A program made the position numbers and the translations under genes. From Humisphaera borealis (lineage in GTDB: Bacteria; Planctomycetota; Phycisphaerae; Tepidisphaerales; Tepidisphaeraceae): a stretch of DNA of 64,000 nt. The notes below the pieces were generated by a model. The model searched no databases, was not told where the DNA came from, and worked only from the letters and a program-made list of their open reading frames with translations. Below are positions 8,827-17,900 of the stretch, in pieces (position 1 is the first letter of the stretch; the number at the start of each line of letters is the position of its first letter). The stretch is taken from positions 2,914,001 to 2,978,000 of the forward strand of contig NZ_CP063458.1 in the NCBI RefSeq assembly GCF_015169395.1, written 5' to 3'.

Positions 8827-9756
8827 CTATCCTGCCTTGCCATTCGCCTTGCCCCCCGTCTGCACGTCAGAACTGACCGACGAGAGTCCTCCACGCGTGT
8901 TCTCGTTCACGATGCGGATGAACAGGTCTTCCAGTGTCGTCGTCGGATGGGTGACCCGCGCGTCGGCGACCCCCATCTGCGCCATGAACTTTCGAACTTC
9001 CTCCACCTGCTGATCGGTCAGCCCCTTGGTCTCGATCTGCGTGACGTCCCTAACCTGCAGCAGGCTCTTGACCTCCCCCTGTTCCTGCATCTTGCCGCGG
9101 AACAGGATCGTGATGCGATCGCAGACGTCCTGCACGTCGGCCAACAGATGGCTGCACAGCAGGACCGTCTTCCCCTGCGCCTTAAGCGACAGGATCAGGT
9201 CCTTCATCTCGCGGGTGCCGATGGGGTCCAGGCCGGTGGTGGGCTCGTCGAGCAGGATCAGTTCCGGTTCATTGATCAGCGCCTGCGCCAGGCCGATACG
9301 GCGGGCCATGCCCTTAGAGTATTCGCGGAGCTTTCGCTTGCGGGCCTTAGAGTCGAGACCCACGGTATCCAGCAGGATCGGCACGCGCTTGTCGAGCACG
9401 TCTTTGGGGATTTTGAACAGCTTGCCGTAGAACCGCAGCGTCTCTTCGCCGGACAGGAACTTGTACAGGTACGACTCTTCGGGGAGGAAGCCGATCTTCT
9501 CGTTGATGTCGGTGGAACCGGCTTCCTTGCCCAGCACCCACGCCTTGCCCTGCGAAGCGAAAATCAGGCCCAGGAGCAGCTTGATGGTCGTGCTCTTGCC
9601 CGAACCATTGGGGCCGAGGAGCCCGAAAACCTCGCCGCGATGGATCGTCAGATTGAGATCGCTCAGCGCAGTGACCTTGGGCCTGCCCCAAAAGTCCTTG
9701 TAGACCTTTGTCAGTCCCTCGGTGTGAATCGCCGCTTGCTCCGCCGGGTTCGCCAT
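8827..9756 (-). CDS. ABC transporter ATP-binding protein
   Basis: Cytoplasmic ATPase of an ABC-2 exporter, 309 aa. Walker A GPNGSGKST, Q-loop around FLPEESYLY, signature YSKGMARR in place of LSGGQ (usual in the CcmA/NatA branch), Walker B LILLDEP and H-loop CSHLL are all present, so it should hydrolyse ATP. A C-terminal extension (about residues 220-309) is typical of this branch. The ATG at 9756 is chosen because the upstream frame (PHHQPLPAC) has no similarity to the family. First gene of a three-gene transport operon. Confidence 0.92.
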   Translation of the reverse strand: MANPAEQAAIHTEGLTKVYKDFWGRPKVTALSDLNLTIHRGEVFGLLGPNGSGKSTTIKLLLGLIFASQGKAWVLGKEAGSTDINEKIGFLPEESYLYKFLSGEETLRFYGKLFKIPKDVLDKRVPILLDTVGLDSKARKRKLREYSKGMARRIGLAQALINEPELILLDEPTTGLDPIGTREMKDLILSLKAQGKTVLLCSHLLADVQDVCDRITILFRGKMQEQGEVKSLLQVRDVTQIETKGLTDQQVEEVRKFMAQMGVADARVTHPTTTLEDLFIRIVNENTRGGLSSVSSDVQTGGKANGKAG

Positions 9757-10001
9757 GGTCGTTTCGATTTTGGAGGCCGGGTGGCTCAATGTAAAGCGGC
9801 GGGCGCCGAGACTGGAACAGGCCGGCAGCGGTTGGTGGTGCGGGCTGGCGGCCCGCATTCCCGGTAGACAAACTTACCCGTGCACCAGCTTACCCGTGCA
9901 CGAACCTACCGCTGCATGAACCCGCCGAGCCACGCCGACGACGCCGGCAACAACAGCACCGCCGCCGCCATCGTCAACTGCTTCCTCGCCGCTCAAACAA
10001 C

Positions 10002-10027
10002 GCTACCCCGGTAAGGGCCGGGGTAGC
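10002..10027 (-). terminator. Candidate terminator hairpin
   Basis: GCTACCCCGG and CCGGGGTAGC form a 10-bp GC-rich stem with a 6-nt loop. Read on the minus strand it is followed by GTTGTTTG, only weakly T-rich. It lies downstream of bS21 and upstream of the ABC operon, so it may separate the two units. Confidence 0.4.
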
Positions 10028-10148
10028 AACTTCTGAGTCGAATTGTACGCCCTGTCCAACTGATCAGGCCACTGTGAATCGGCCTGTGAATCGGACGCTA
10101 ACAAGGGGGCCGGGAATGCCAGCGCGATTCGGCACTTCCGAGGCTTCC

Positions 10149-10184
10149 GGGTGCCATGGGCTGCGGTACTCCGCTGCCCGTGGC
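10149..10184 (+). repeat. Dispersed repeat, single arm (family shared with 14602-14762)
   Basis: The 36-nt segment beginning GGGTGCCATGGGCTGCGG is identical to the reverse complement of the right arm of the large inverted repeat at 14602-14762. Only one arm is present here, so it looks like a degraded or solo copy. Confidence 0.7.
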
Positions 10185-10259
10185 CGTGTCACCGGCCCGC
10201 GCACGCGCTGCGTCAAAAACCACTAGAGGCGCGATAAGGCGTTCAGACCAGACGGCCGT

Positions 10260-10487
10260 TCAGCGCATCTGGCCGCCGCCACCGCCGCCACCACCACCGC
10301 TGCTCGGGCCGCCCATGCCCATCAGGCGGGGCTTGCTGCGCGACCGGCGACGACGCTTCTCGCTTGGCTTCTCGTAATACGCGACCCGCTTGATGTCCTT
10401 CGTGAGGCCTTCCTTCTCACAGGCCTTCTTGAAACGACGGATCATCTGTTCGACGGTTTCGTTGCCGCGGGACTTCACCTTAATCAT
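10260..10487 (-). CDS. rpsU: 30S ribosomal protein bS21
   Basis: Small ribosomal subunit protein, 75 aa. MIKVKSRGNETVEQMIRRFK with KEGLTKDIKRVAYYEKPSEKRRRRS is the complete bS21 signature: short helices plus a basic C-terminal tail. The last 20 residues are an added Met/Gly-rich tail (MGMGGPSSGGGG...QMR) beyond the usual family length. The ATG at 10487 has AAAGG about 10 nt upstream. A longer in-frame extension exists but has no similarity and is rejected. Monocistronic, with its own promoter at 10606-10633. Confidence 0.95.
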   Translation of the reverse strand: MIKVKSRGNETVEQMIRRFKKACEKEGLTKDIKRVAYYEKPSEKRRRRSRSKPRLMGMGGPSSGGGGGGGGGQMR

Positions 10488-10605
10488 GTGCCGAGCGCCT
10501 TTCGATCCGGGACCGTGCCCGGCTGGTTGAACCCTACCAAAACGTACTTCCGAACACGCCCGCACCGAGCCTACAACCCTCGCGCAGCCTGCTTCGGAGC
10601 CCCAC

Positions 10606-10633
10606 ATTGTACCAAGCGTCGCCCGTTGAGCAA
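10606..10633 (-). promoter_or_regulatory. sigma70-like promoter of rpsU
   Basis: On the minus strand TTGCTC (10633-10628), a 16-nt spacer and TACAAT (10611-10606) lie about 120 nt upstream of rpsU. The same 16-nt spacing and TACAAT box recur at the array promoters near 18.4 and 34.6 kb. Confidence 0.55.
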
Positions 10634-10798
10634 GGCGTGGAACGGCGTTTTGACGCCGATTTCCGGGTTTCAGCGACTTGGCCGCGCCCCAAAATGGGGC
10701 GTGCACGCTCGCAATGCCGTCCGCACAATGGGTTGCGGCGTCCGATCCCTTAACTCGATCCCGCCCAGTTGGATGTCAACTTTCCCCGACATCCGTCA

Positions 10799-11347
10799 AT
10801 GTATGCAGAATCAACGATGCACAAAGCCTTTGACATCCTGGCGGAGCAGCATCGGGCCATGCTCCTGGTCTACGTGGCCGCGCTATTCCACGGAAACCCG
10901 CGCGATGCCGAAGATGTCGTCCAGGAAACCTTTTTGACCGCCTACCGACAGCTGGGAAAGTTCACCGAAGGCCAAAACTTCGCCCGCTGGCTGCGCGGCA
11001 TCGCCCGCAACAAGGTGCTTGAACACTGTCGCGCCTCCGGGCGGCAAGATGTCGTGACGGACAGCCGGGTCCTCGAAGGCATCGAGGACGTCTGCGGCGT
11101 GCTTGACGGGCCCGCGGCCGGCGACGAGCCATGGCACGATCGTGCCCGCCGCTGGCTGGACCACTGTATCTCACTGCTCAGCGATCACCTCAAAGCCGCG
11201 ATCGTTCGAGTCTATCAGCAGGACCTGACTCTCGCCGAGGCCGCCGAGATGGAGCGGACCACGTTCGCCGCGATGGCCCAGCGACTGTCGCGGTCGCGCG
11301 AACAGCTTCGCCGGTGCGTCCAGGCGCAGATGGAGCAGGAAGCATGA
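10799..11347 (+). CDS. ECF-type RNA polymerase sigma factor
   Basis: Alternative sigma factor, 182 aa from this start. Region 2 is clear (LLVYVAALFHGNPRDAEDVVQETFLTAYRQL, then NFARWLRGIARNKVLEHCR), and region 4 follows as LSDHLKAAIVRVYQQDLTLAEAAEMERTTFAAMAQRLSRSR, weaker than average. The start is either ATG 10799 or ATG 10817; neither has a good ribosome site. Its stop overlaps the ATG of the next gene by ATGA, so the sigma factor and the membrane protein downstream are translated together and probably form a sigma/anti-sigma pair. Confidence 0.88.
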   Translation: MYAESTMHKAFDILAEQHRAMLLVYVAALFHGNPRDAEDVVQETFLTAYRQLGKFTEGQNFARWLRGIARNKVLEHCRASGRQDVVTDSRVLEGIEDVCGVLDGPAAGDEPWHDRARRWLDHCISLLSDHLKAAIVRVYQQDLTLAEAAEMERTTFAAMAQRLSRSREQLRRCVQAQMEQEA

Positions 11348-13194
11348 GCGATTCACCCGGCAACCCGCGTCTGGAGCCGCCCGGATCCGACGATCAGTCC
11401 CTGCGGGACTATGGCCGCCAGCTGGCGATGGACGCCCTGCTGCAATCAGTGCTCAAAAGCGACAAGGTCGTCCAGCTGCCAGCGCCTGAACGATCGCTTT
11501 GGCAACAGCACCGCACGGGTCTGGCGCTCGCGGCGTGCCTGCTTCTGTGCATCGGAATCGCGGGGGTGGTCGTCTACCAGGAAGGACGGTCGATCAGCAA
11601 GGTCAGGCCACATCCTCCCGGTGCGGCGATCGTGCTGGCGGCAGACTGGAAGATCAGCCCCGGCCCGTCGGCTTCGTATCGCGTGGTGGGGACCCACGCG
11701 GTGCAACTCGACCGTGGCGAATTGTTCGTTCATTCGGTCCCCGCCTCCGCCGATGGCCCCCGTGCGGCGCTGTCGGTCACAACGCCAGGCGGCACCGTCA
11801 GTGCGTCGGAGACGCAGTGTTATGTCGGAACCTTTCAGAGCAAAGCGACACAATCAGGAGAAACCATGATCAGCTCGACACGCGTACTGGTACTCGCCGG
11901 CATGGTCACGCTGACCAACGCCCTGGGAACGATTTCCGGGCGGAGCAATGACGTCCTCGCGGCCGACACCGACCAGGCCCCGGCCGAGGTCATGAAACTC
12001 GTGCCGCCACAGAAGTCACGGCCATCTGGTTCGACGCTGTTCCAAATGTTCGTGCGCGAGAAGGACGACATCGCCGCCGCGTGGGAGTTCGACCCCGCCG
12101 CGCAGGATCAGCCTGTTACGCAGCGTTGCGTGTTCCGCAAATCGCACTGGCAGGCCGACCCGATCTCCGATCGCCTGATCCGGCTGCAATGGCCGCAGGC
12201 CGGCAAGCTGTATTCCGTCGATCTCTATTCGGTCAACTTCGCCGACTGGTCGCTTCGACCTGTCCTCTCCGGTGGCTCGGCCCACTCGATTGGCGTGATG
12301 CCCGGGCGGACCTACCTGCAAACCAGCGACGGCCCGCGGGTATTCGATGAAAAGACCGGAACCTTGGCTCCTTCTCCCGTCAAGTCGGTCGTCCACCAAC
12401 TCAAGACCGACTGGATTGTCGAGCTGGATCGTAAGGACAAGCCCGTCTATGCATTGTTCGATCCGGCAACCGGCAACATCAAGCGCGAACTGAAGGACTT
12501 CCCCGTCGGCACCGACGAGCCCGGCGCCCGCGGGTTCACACTCGACCACGATGAGCGCTACTGCGTCGTCAACGGCGACTATTCAAAGGACGAGAACCTG
12601 CAGTTTGGCGTTGAATCCATCATCGACCAGACGATGACTTTGTACGACATGAAGGAAGGCACCCGGAAGAACTTTACCGCTCGGATCCGGGCCGAGGGCG
12701 GCTCTGGATTCCGGGTTCTTACCGCCGGATCGGCGATCGCTTTCGGCAAGGATAATCTGCGGTACACGAGCATTCCCGCCGGCGCGAAGGTTCCAGGGCA
12801 ACTCGAATGGGTCGTCGTGGACCTGAAGACCGGGAAGGAAGTGTCACGCGAGCCGGCGGATGCCGCAGCCGTGGATCGGATGAACGAGCCCGTCGCCGAA
12901 CCGGTACCGGCGCACCTGACGAAGTACCTGGGGCAGGGTGCCGCGACGCGCAACTGGTTGGAATGCGTTGCGGTGGAACTGATCCGCGCGAAGTCGCTGA
13001 TTCCCGAGGCGCAGCTGCAGGACGTGAAGTTCAACTTCGTGGAGTTATCGCCGGACCAGCAGAAACTCCTGGCGATGCGCGACGGGAGTTTCTACTACTT
13101 TGACCTGCAGAAGGAGACATCCCGAGTGATTCCCGTGCCGGACAAGCTGAAGGACGCCTATCCGATCACGGTCCGCACGGTTCAGATTCCCTGA
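11344..13194 (+). CDS. Membrane-anchored FecR-like putative anti-sigma protein
   Basis: 616 aa. Residues 1-55 are cytoplasmic and rich in charged residues, a single membrane helix follows (TGLALAACLLLCIGIAGVVVY), then a FecR-like strand region (GAAIVLAADWKISPGPS, HAVQLDRGELFVHSV, ALSVTTPGGTVSASETQCYVG). The distal half (about residue 240 onward) has repeated beta-strand blocks (LYSVDLYSVNFADWSLRPV, YALFDPATGNIKRELKDF, WVVVDLKTGKEVSREP) resembling a beta-propeller sensor. Order and ATGA coupling with the ECF factor indicate an anti-sigma or sensor role, inferred from context. Confidence 0.72.
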   Translation: MSDSPGNPRLEPPGSDDQSLRDYGRQLAMDALLQSVLKSDKVVQLPAPERSLWQQHRTGLALAACLLLCIGIAGVVVYQEGRSISKVRPHPPGAAIVLAADWKISPGPSASYRVVGTHAVQLDRGELFVHSVPASADGPRAALSVTTPGGTVSASETQCYVGTFQSKATQSGETMISSTRVLVLAGMVTLTNALGTISGRSNDVLAADTDQAPAEVMKLVPPQKSRPSGSTLFQMFVREKDDIAAAWEFDPAAQDQPVTQRCVFRKSHWQADPISDRLIRLQWPQAGKLYSVDLYSVNFADWSLRPVLSGGSAHSIGVMPGRTYLQTSDGPRVFDEKTGTLAPSPVKSVVHQLKTDWIVELDRKDKPVYALFDPATGNIKRELKDFPVGTDEPGARGFTLDHDERYCVVNGDYSKDENLQFGVESIIDQTMTLYDMKEGTRKNFTARIRAEGGSGFRVLTAGSAIAFGKDNLRYTSIPAGAKVPGQLEWVVVDLKTGKEVSREPADAAAVDRMNEPVAEPVPAHLTKYLGQGAATRNWLECVAVELIRAKSLIPEAQLQDVKFNFVELSPDQQKLLAMRDGSFYYFDLQKETSRVIPVPDKLKDAYPITVRTVQIP

Positions 13195-13498
13195 ATCCGC
13201 GGTCGATCCGGAGGCGCCGAGCCCGTCCCCCCGGCGGTCCGAAATGGGGGGGCCCGAAAGACGAGGCCAGAAGCCAAAAGTCAGACGCCAATCGATACTC
13301 CGCTGCCTTCCACCTTCGTCGGTCACTCGGTCCATGACATGGCAGACGACGCCGTCCGAGAATCACTGGCGTGCGAGTCATGAGCCTGCGCTAAACCCGC
13401 GTCTCCCTCTGAAGGCAACAGCGTCGGACCCCTCCCCTTGCTCGTCCCAATCCAATAGCAAATCCCGCATGAAGCGGGTTAGGTGAACCGCCGAAAGC
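13195..13498. other. Intergenic region
   Basis: 304 bp between the anti-sigma and TadG-like genes. A short hairpin CCCGCATGAAGCGGG lies about 13464-13478. No ORF or repeat family recognised. Confidence 0.5.
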
Positions 13499-14563
13499 AT
13501 GGATATGGATGTCCGTGCCGCCCGCTTTCTGCGCCGCCGTTCTGGCGCGTTTGTCCTGATCTACGTCACCTTCGCGATGCCAGTGCTTCTGGCGATCGCG
13601 TCGCTGGCGGTGGATTGGGGGCACGTCGTCCTGGTGAAGACGGAACTGTCGCGCCTGTCTGACGCCGCCGCCCGAGCCGCTGCAGGACAGATGGACAACG
13701 GAGCGATTGCCGCTCGAAATGCGGCGAAACTGGTTGCTCAGTACAACCCCATCGACGGCGCTACATTCACCTTGACCGACGACGATATCGTTTTCGGCAC
13801 GTGGAGTGCCGGCGTCTTCAGCGCCGTCCCGGATGACAGTTTCTCCAGCGCCACTGCCGTCCGCATCACCGCGGCCAGGTCCACGGCGCGGAGCTCGCCC
13901 ATACCCATGTTTTTTGCGGGCAGCGTCGGCCAGGGGCCGATCGAGGTGACCTGCTCCACGGTCGCGACCCGTGGTTCAGCAAGCAATACTGGTACCGCGA
14001 CCGTCACCGGCAAGGCCAATGTCTGGTTCGCCGGGCTGCCGTCCAACGCGACCTGCGCTAAAGGCGGATATGTCGACACCAACACAAACTGCCCCGCCGT
14101 TCAGTTCAACGGCTTTCCCATCAGCTCCGGCTCATCGCTGCAACTGAGCGCCACCGGCAGCCTCAGCAACGTCCCCACCGGCGGAAGCCCGCTCGACGGC
14201 GGCTCCTGGACCGCCGACAACCAGACCAACAATCTCGGCGGCAAATCCAACGCCACGCTGCCGGCCAATGCACTGATCGGTGTCTTCCTCTCCAACGACG
14301 ATCCCACCGCCACCCCGGCGCCGCCCGATCTCAACTTCAGCTCTGCGGGTTCGCGCAACTACACGAGCCTTTCGCCGCTGCTGAAGCAGGTCTTCTTTAT
14401 CGGAGACGGCAAGGCAAACGGCGTCCAGCAGACCATCGTCGCCCCCAACGGCGCGACACGCCTCTTCTTCGGCTCCTACGACAACTACGGCTGGTCCAAC
14501 AACTCCGGCAGCGCCACAATCACCGTGAACAGCGTCGGCGGGAGCGTCTCGATCGTGAAGTGA
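13499..14563 (+). CDS. TadG-like pilus-type protein with C-terminal lectin-like domain
   Basis: 354 aa. The N-terminus has the TadE/TadG layout: a basic stretch (RFLRRRSGAF), a membrane helix (VLIYVTFAMPVLLAIASLAVDWGH) and a helix with LSRLSDAAARAAAGQM. The C-terminal 130 residues, with ALIGVFLSNDD, QVFFIGDG and LFFGSYDNYGWSNNSGS, resemble the PA-IL (LecA) fold found in many secreted environmental proteins, where an Asp-Asn rich loop binds calcium and sugar. It precedes a giant surface protein and may be part of a surface-display system. The TadG part is confident; the lectin part is an inference from motif shape. Confidence 0.7.
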   Translation: MDMDVRAARFLRRRSGAFVLIYVTFAMPVLLAIASLAVDWGHVVLVKTELSRLSDAAARAAAGQMDNGAIAARNAAKLVAQYNPIDGATFTLTDDDIVFGTWSAGVFSAVPDDSFSSATAVRITAARSTARSSPIPMFFAGSVGQGPIEVTCSTVATRGSASNTGTATVTGKANVWFAGLPSNATCAKGGYVDTNTNCPAVQFNGFPISSGSSLQLSATGSLSNVPTGGSPLDGGSWTADNQTNNLGGKSNATLPANALIGVFLSNDDPTATPAPPDLNFSSAGSRNYTSLSPLLKQVFFIGDGKANGVQQTIVAPNGATRLFFGSYDNYGWSNNSGSATITVNSVGGSVSIVK

Positions 14564-14601
14564 AGAGAAGCGCGGCGCCGCAGAACTGTACCGTCTCTGA
14601 C

Positions 14602-14762
14602 CCGGGTGTAGTGCTCAATCTTGGCGGTTTCCGGGTGCCATGGGCTGGCGTACTCGCCTGACGCGTGGCCTCGCGCGGACAACGTCGCGCCACGGGCAGC
14701 GGAGTACCGCAGCCCATGGCACCCAGGAATTGAGATTCCGCCAAGATCGTGCGCTACACCCT
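14602..14762. repeat. Long imperfect inverted repeat (palindromic element)
   Basis: Two arms of roughly 60-70 nt face each other. The left arm begins CCGGGTGTAGTGCTC and continues GGGTGCCATGGGCTGG; the right arm ends with CCCATGGCACCC, then CCGCCAAGATCGTGCGC and TACACCC. The inner right arm is identical (36 nt) to the solo copy at 10149. It occupies the gap between the TadG-like and Calx-beta genes and could fold into a strong hairpin in RNA. Confidence 0.8.
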
Positions 14763-14992
14763 CGCGCCACTCGTCTGTTCATCAAGACACAACTCATCAC
14801 AACGCATTCTTATCGCCCGTTTCCATTCGTTGCGACCGCCGCGATCTTTCTTGTGGCACCGTTCCGCATTCGATAGACTTCTACCGGCGGGCAACGCCGG
14901 ATGTCGATGGGGCCGCCAGAAATGCTTGGGGCAGTGGGGAACTCACGCTAGTCCCGAATCCGACGGGTGGAAATCGTACAGGGACTTCCAAA

Positions 14993-17900
14993 GTGCAAAA
15001 CGCAAATCGATCTCACCCACTTAGTCGGGCAACGGCCGAAGTGTTGGAACGTCGTCAGCTGCTGGCGGGAAATGTGCCCCATGTCTCCCTCGAACTCCTC
15101 GATGGGACGGCATCGGAAATTGGAAACGACACCGCCCGGCTTCGCGTGTCCCGATCGGGGGACACAACCCAGCCCCTCGTCGTTGCCATGGAACCCGTCG
15201 GCATCGCGCCCGATCGCCGGCTGAATCTTCCCTCGGACGGCACGCCCTATTGGAATGACCCCTTCGATGTATCGACACCGGGATACAAAAACGAACGGCT
15301 GACCATTCCAGCCGGGTCGGCGTCGATCGAAATCCCATTCATTCCTGTTACCGACACCATCACGGAAGGCGAGGAGCGCGCGCTCTTTGTCATCGCAGAA
15401 AACCGAAACGCGCCCGGCAGCTACACCTTTGACCCTTCCATCAACGCCGACGTCAGAGTGCAGGATGGTGCAGGACCTCAGATTGTCAGCATCGAAGCGA
15501 CCGATCCCACGGGTTCTGAACTCGGGGACGATCCGGCGTTCTTCACGGTACGGCGCAGCGGCGACCTCACGCAACGGACGGTGATCAGTCTTGAATCGTC
15601 CGGTACCTTCAAGTACCAGGAAGACTCGCATTCGGGCAATACCATCGTCATCTTCAATGCCGGCGACACCGAACAGGTCGTCTATGTAGCCCCCTTCAGT
15701 GACGATCTGGTTGAACCTGTCGAGACCTTCACCTACACGCTTGTTCCCTTCGGCCCCGTGACGATCAGCGGAAGCCCGTCGGCGACGGTCTCGATTTCCG
15801 ATGGTCCGATCACTCAGAAGGTCACGCTCTCCGCGATCGCCGATGCCTGGGTCGGCAACGGCGGCGAGGCAAACCTGCAGAACGGTGCCAGCCCGGAACT
15901 GCTGCTGCTGGACAACAGGGGCACGGGGGCGAGGCGCGATGTCTACATCAAGTTCGACATTTCCCAGGTCCCCAGCATCGCCAGCGCGGAGATCCAGTTT
16001 TCCGCCTCGTGGACGGGTGTTGACGGGGGCGGTGGAGGGTACGACGTCTACGGAGTCGAGAACGCGGTCTGGGACGAATCCACGATCACATGGAACAACC
16101 GGCCGACGGAGCCACTGTCATCCACCCGTGCGGGCTCAGGTATCACCTCCGTCTACGGCCCCGGACCGCGGTTGAATCAGAACAGCATGACGGACTTTGT
16201 TGTCCGGCAGAAGCTCCTGGGCGCGACGACCGTTACTTTCTTGATCCGGCCGTCATTCGACGACCGGCGATCGCCGTACGGCATGTACGGGTCCATCGGC
16301 AGCCGTGAGTCCGGCGCGCCACCGAAGCTTGTGTTGGAAACCGCTCCGGGCGCAGACAGCCCGGCGGGCGTGTCGCACCGTAGACTAACGGTCGCCGAAG
16401 GCGATTCCGCGAAGGCCTGGGTCATCGCATATGACGGCAGCCCTTACTACCCGGTGAACATTATGAAGGTGCCGGGTGGCGATCCCGACATCAACATCGA
16501 CCAGCAGTTGCTCACCTATCCGCTGGCCAACAACGGTCCAATCGCCCGCCCAATCACCTTCACTGCAACGCCGGACACGGACCAGGTGTCGGGCAGTGCG
16601 ACGTTCATCGTCAGCCTCTTCGGCGTCATTGGCGTGATCACCGTTTCGGAAGCCGATACGGGCTCGAATCTCCCCCCGATCGACGCCAACACGGTGATCG
16701 TGCCGGTAACGGCGGACGGCTTCGTCCGGCAAGGCGCGGGTGTAGGAGGCGGCCTTGCTTCGAGTCTCGAGGTCCAGAACACGGCGACCGACCAGGGCGA
16801 GGAAGAATCGTTCCTGCACTTCGATCTGACGTCGTTGCCCAGTTCTGATCAGATCGCCTCGGCAAAGGTTCGGCTCTACGGAGGCGCGGGCCCGCAAGCG
16901 GGATTGGGCGCGATGGGCACTGGGGCCGCGGCGTCACCAGTCGCTGTCAACGCTTACGCCACTGCCGAATCGGATTGGTTCTGGGACGAGTTCAACCTTC
17001 AGTGGACGCTTCGGCCGGCAAGTGCCGGCGGCATTGTCGCTTCTCAGACGGTCGCTCAGACCGGTTGGTATGAGTTTGACGTCGCCAACCTGCTCCGGGC
17101 GAGAAAGGCGGCCGGGGATAAGATGGTGTCGATTGCCCTCAAGGGTGCCGTAGCGGGTTCGACGGCGGCCATTTTTGCCAGCGATGAAGCGCTGAGCAAT
17201 CGACCCACCCTGTTGGTAACCAGGGGTACGGTTCCACCACCGCCGCCACCGCCACCCCCAACCGCTGCAATCAAGGTCAATTTCCAACCCGCCGCTGCAC
17301 CGTCGGTAAGTGGCTACCTGGTCGACGCCGGGCAGACGTACGCCGCACGTAACGGGCAAGCCTACGGCTGGACGGTCAGCCATACGAGTCTGGTCTTCGA
17401 TCGCAACAAGAACAGCGACCAGTTGCTGGACACCAATGTGTCCGTAAATGCCGGGGCGAAGTGGGAGCTGGCCGTTCCCAACGGCACCTACACGGTCAAA
17501 GTCGGAGTCGGTGACGCCGGGGCGACCTCCAGAAGCAATGTCTATGTCGAAGGCCAGCAACTATTCAACTACCAGGCGCTGACGGCAAACGCATTCGCCA
17601 ACAAGTCGATCACGGTCGCCGTCTCCGACGGCAAGCTGACGCTGGGAATCGGATCGGCCGCGTCGGGAACTACGAAGATCGACTTCATCGAGGTGTCGTC
17701 GGCAACGTCGTCTCCGCCGACATCACCCCCTACATCGCCGCCGCCCACGGTCCCTCCGCCGCCTGCAACGTCGGCCGGTGTGAAGGTTCACTTCCAGCCA
17801 GCGACAGCACCCGCTGTTTCAGGATATCTGGTCGACGCCGGCCAGACCTACGCCGCCAGAAATGGGAAGACCTATGGTTGGCTCACGAGCCATACGGATG

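Larger units (their letters stand above)
9757..10259. other. Intergenic region between bS21 and the ABC operon
   Basis: 503 bp without a gene. It holds a perfect-stem hairpin (10002-10027), a dispersed-repeat half (10149-10184) and a short run in which ACCCGTGCAC occurs twice (about 9879-9902). No convincing ORF. Confidence 0.6.

Noticed and set aside
9879-9902. Short direct repeat ACCCGTGCAC twice
   Set aside because: Only two copies, too short for a supported operator or array.
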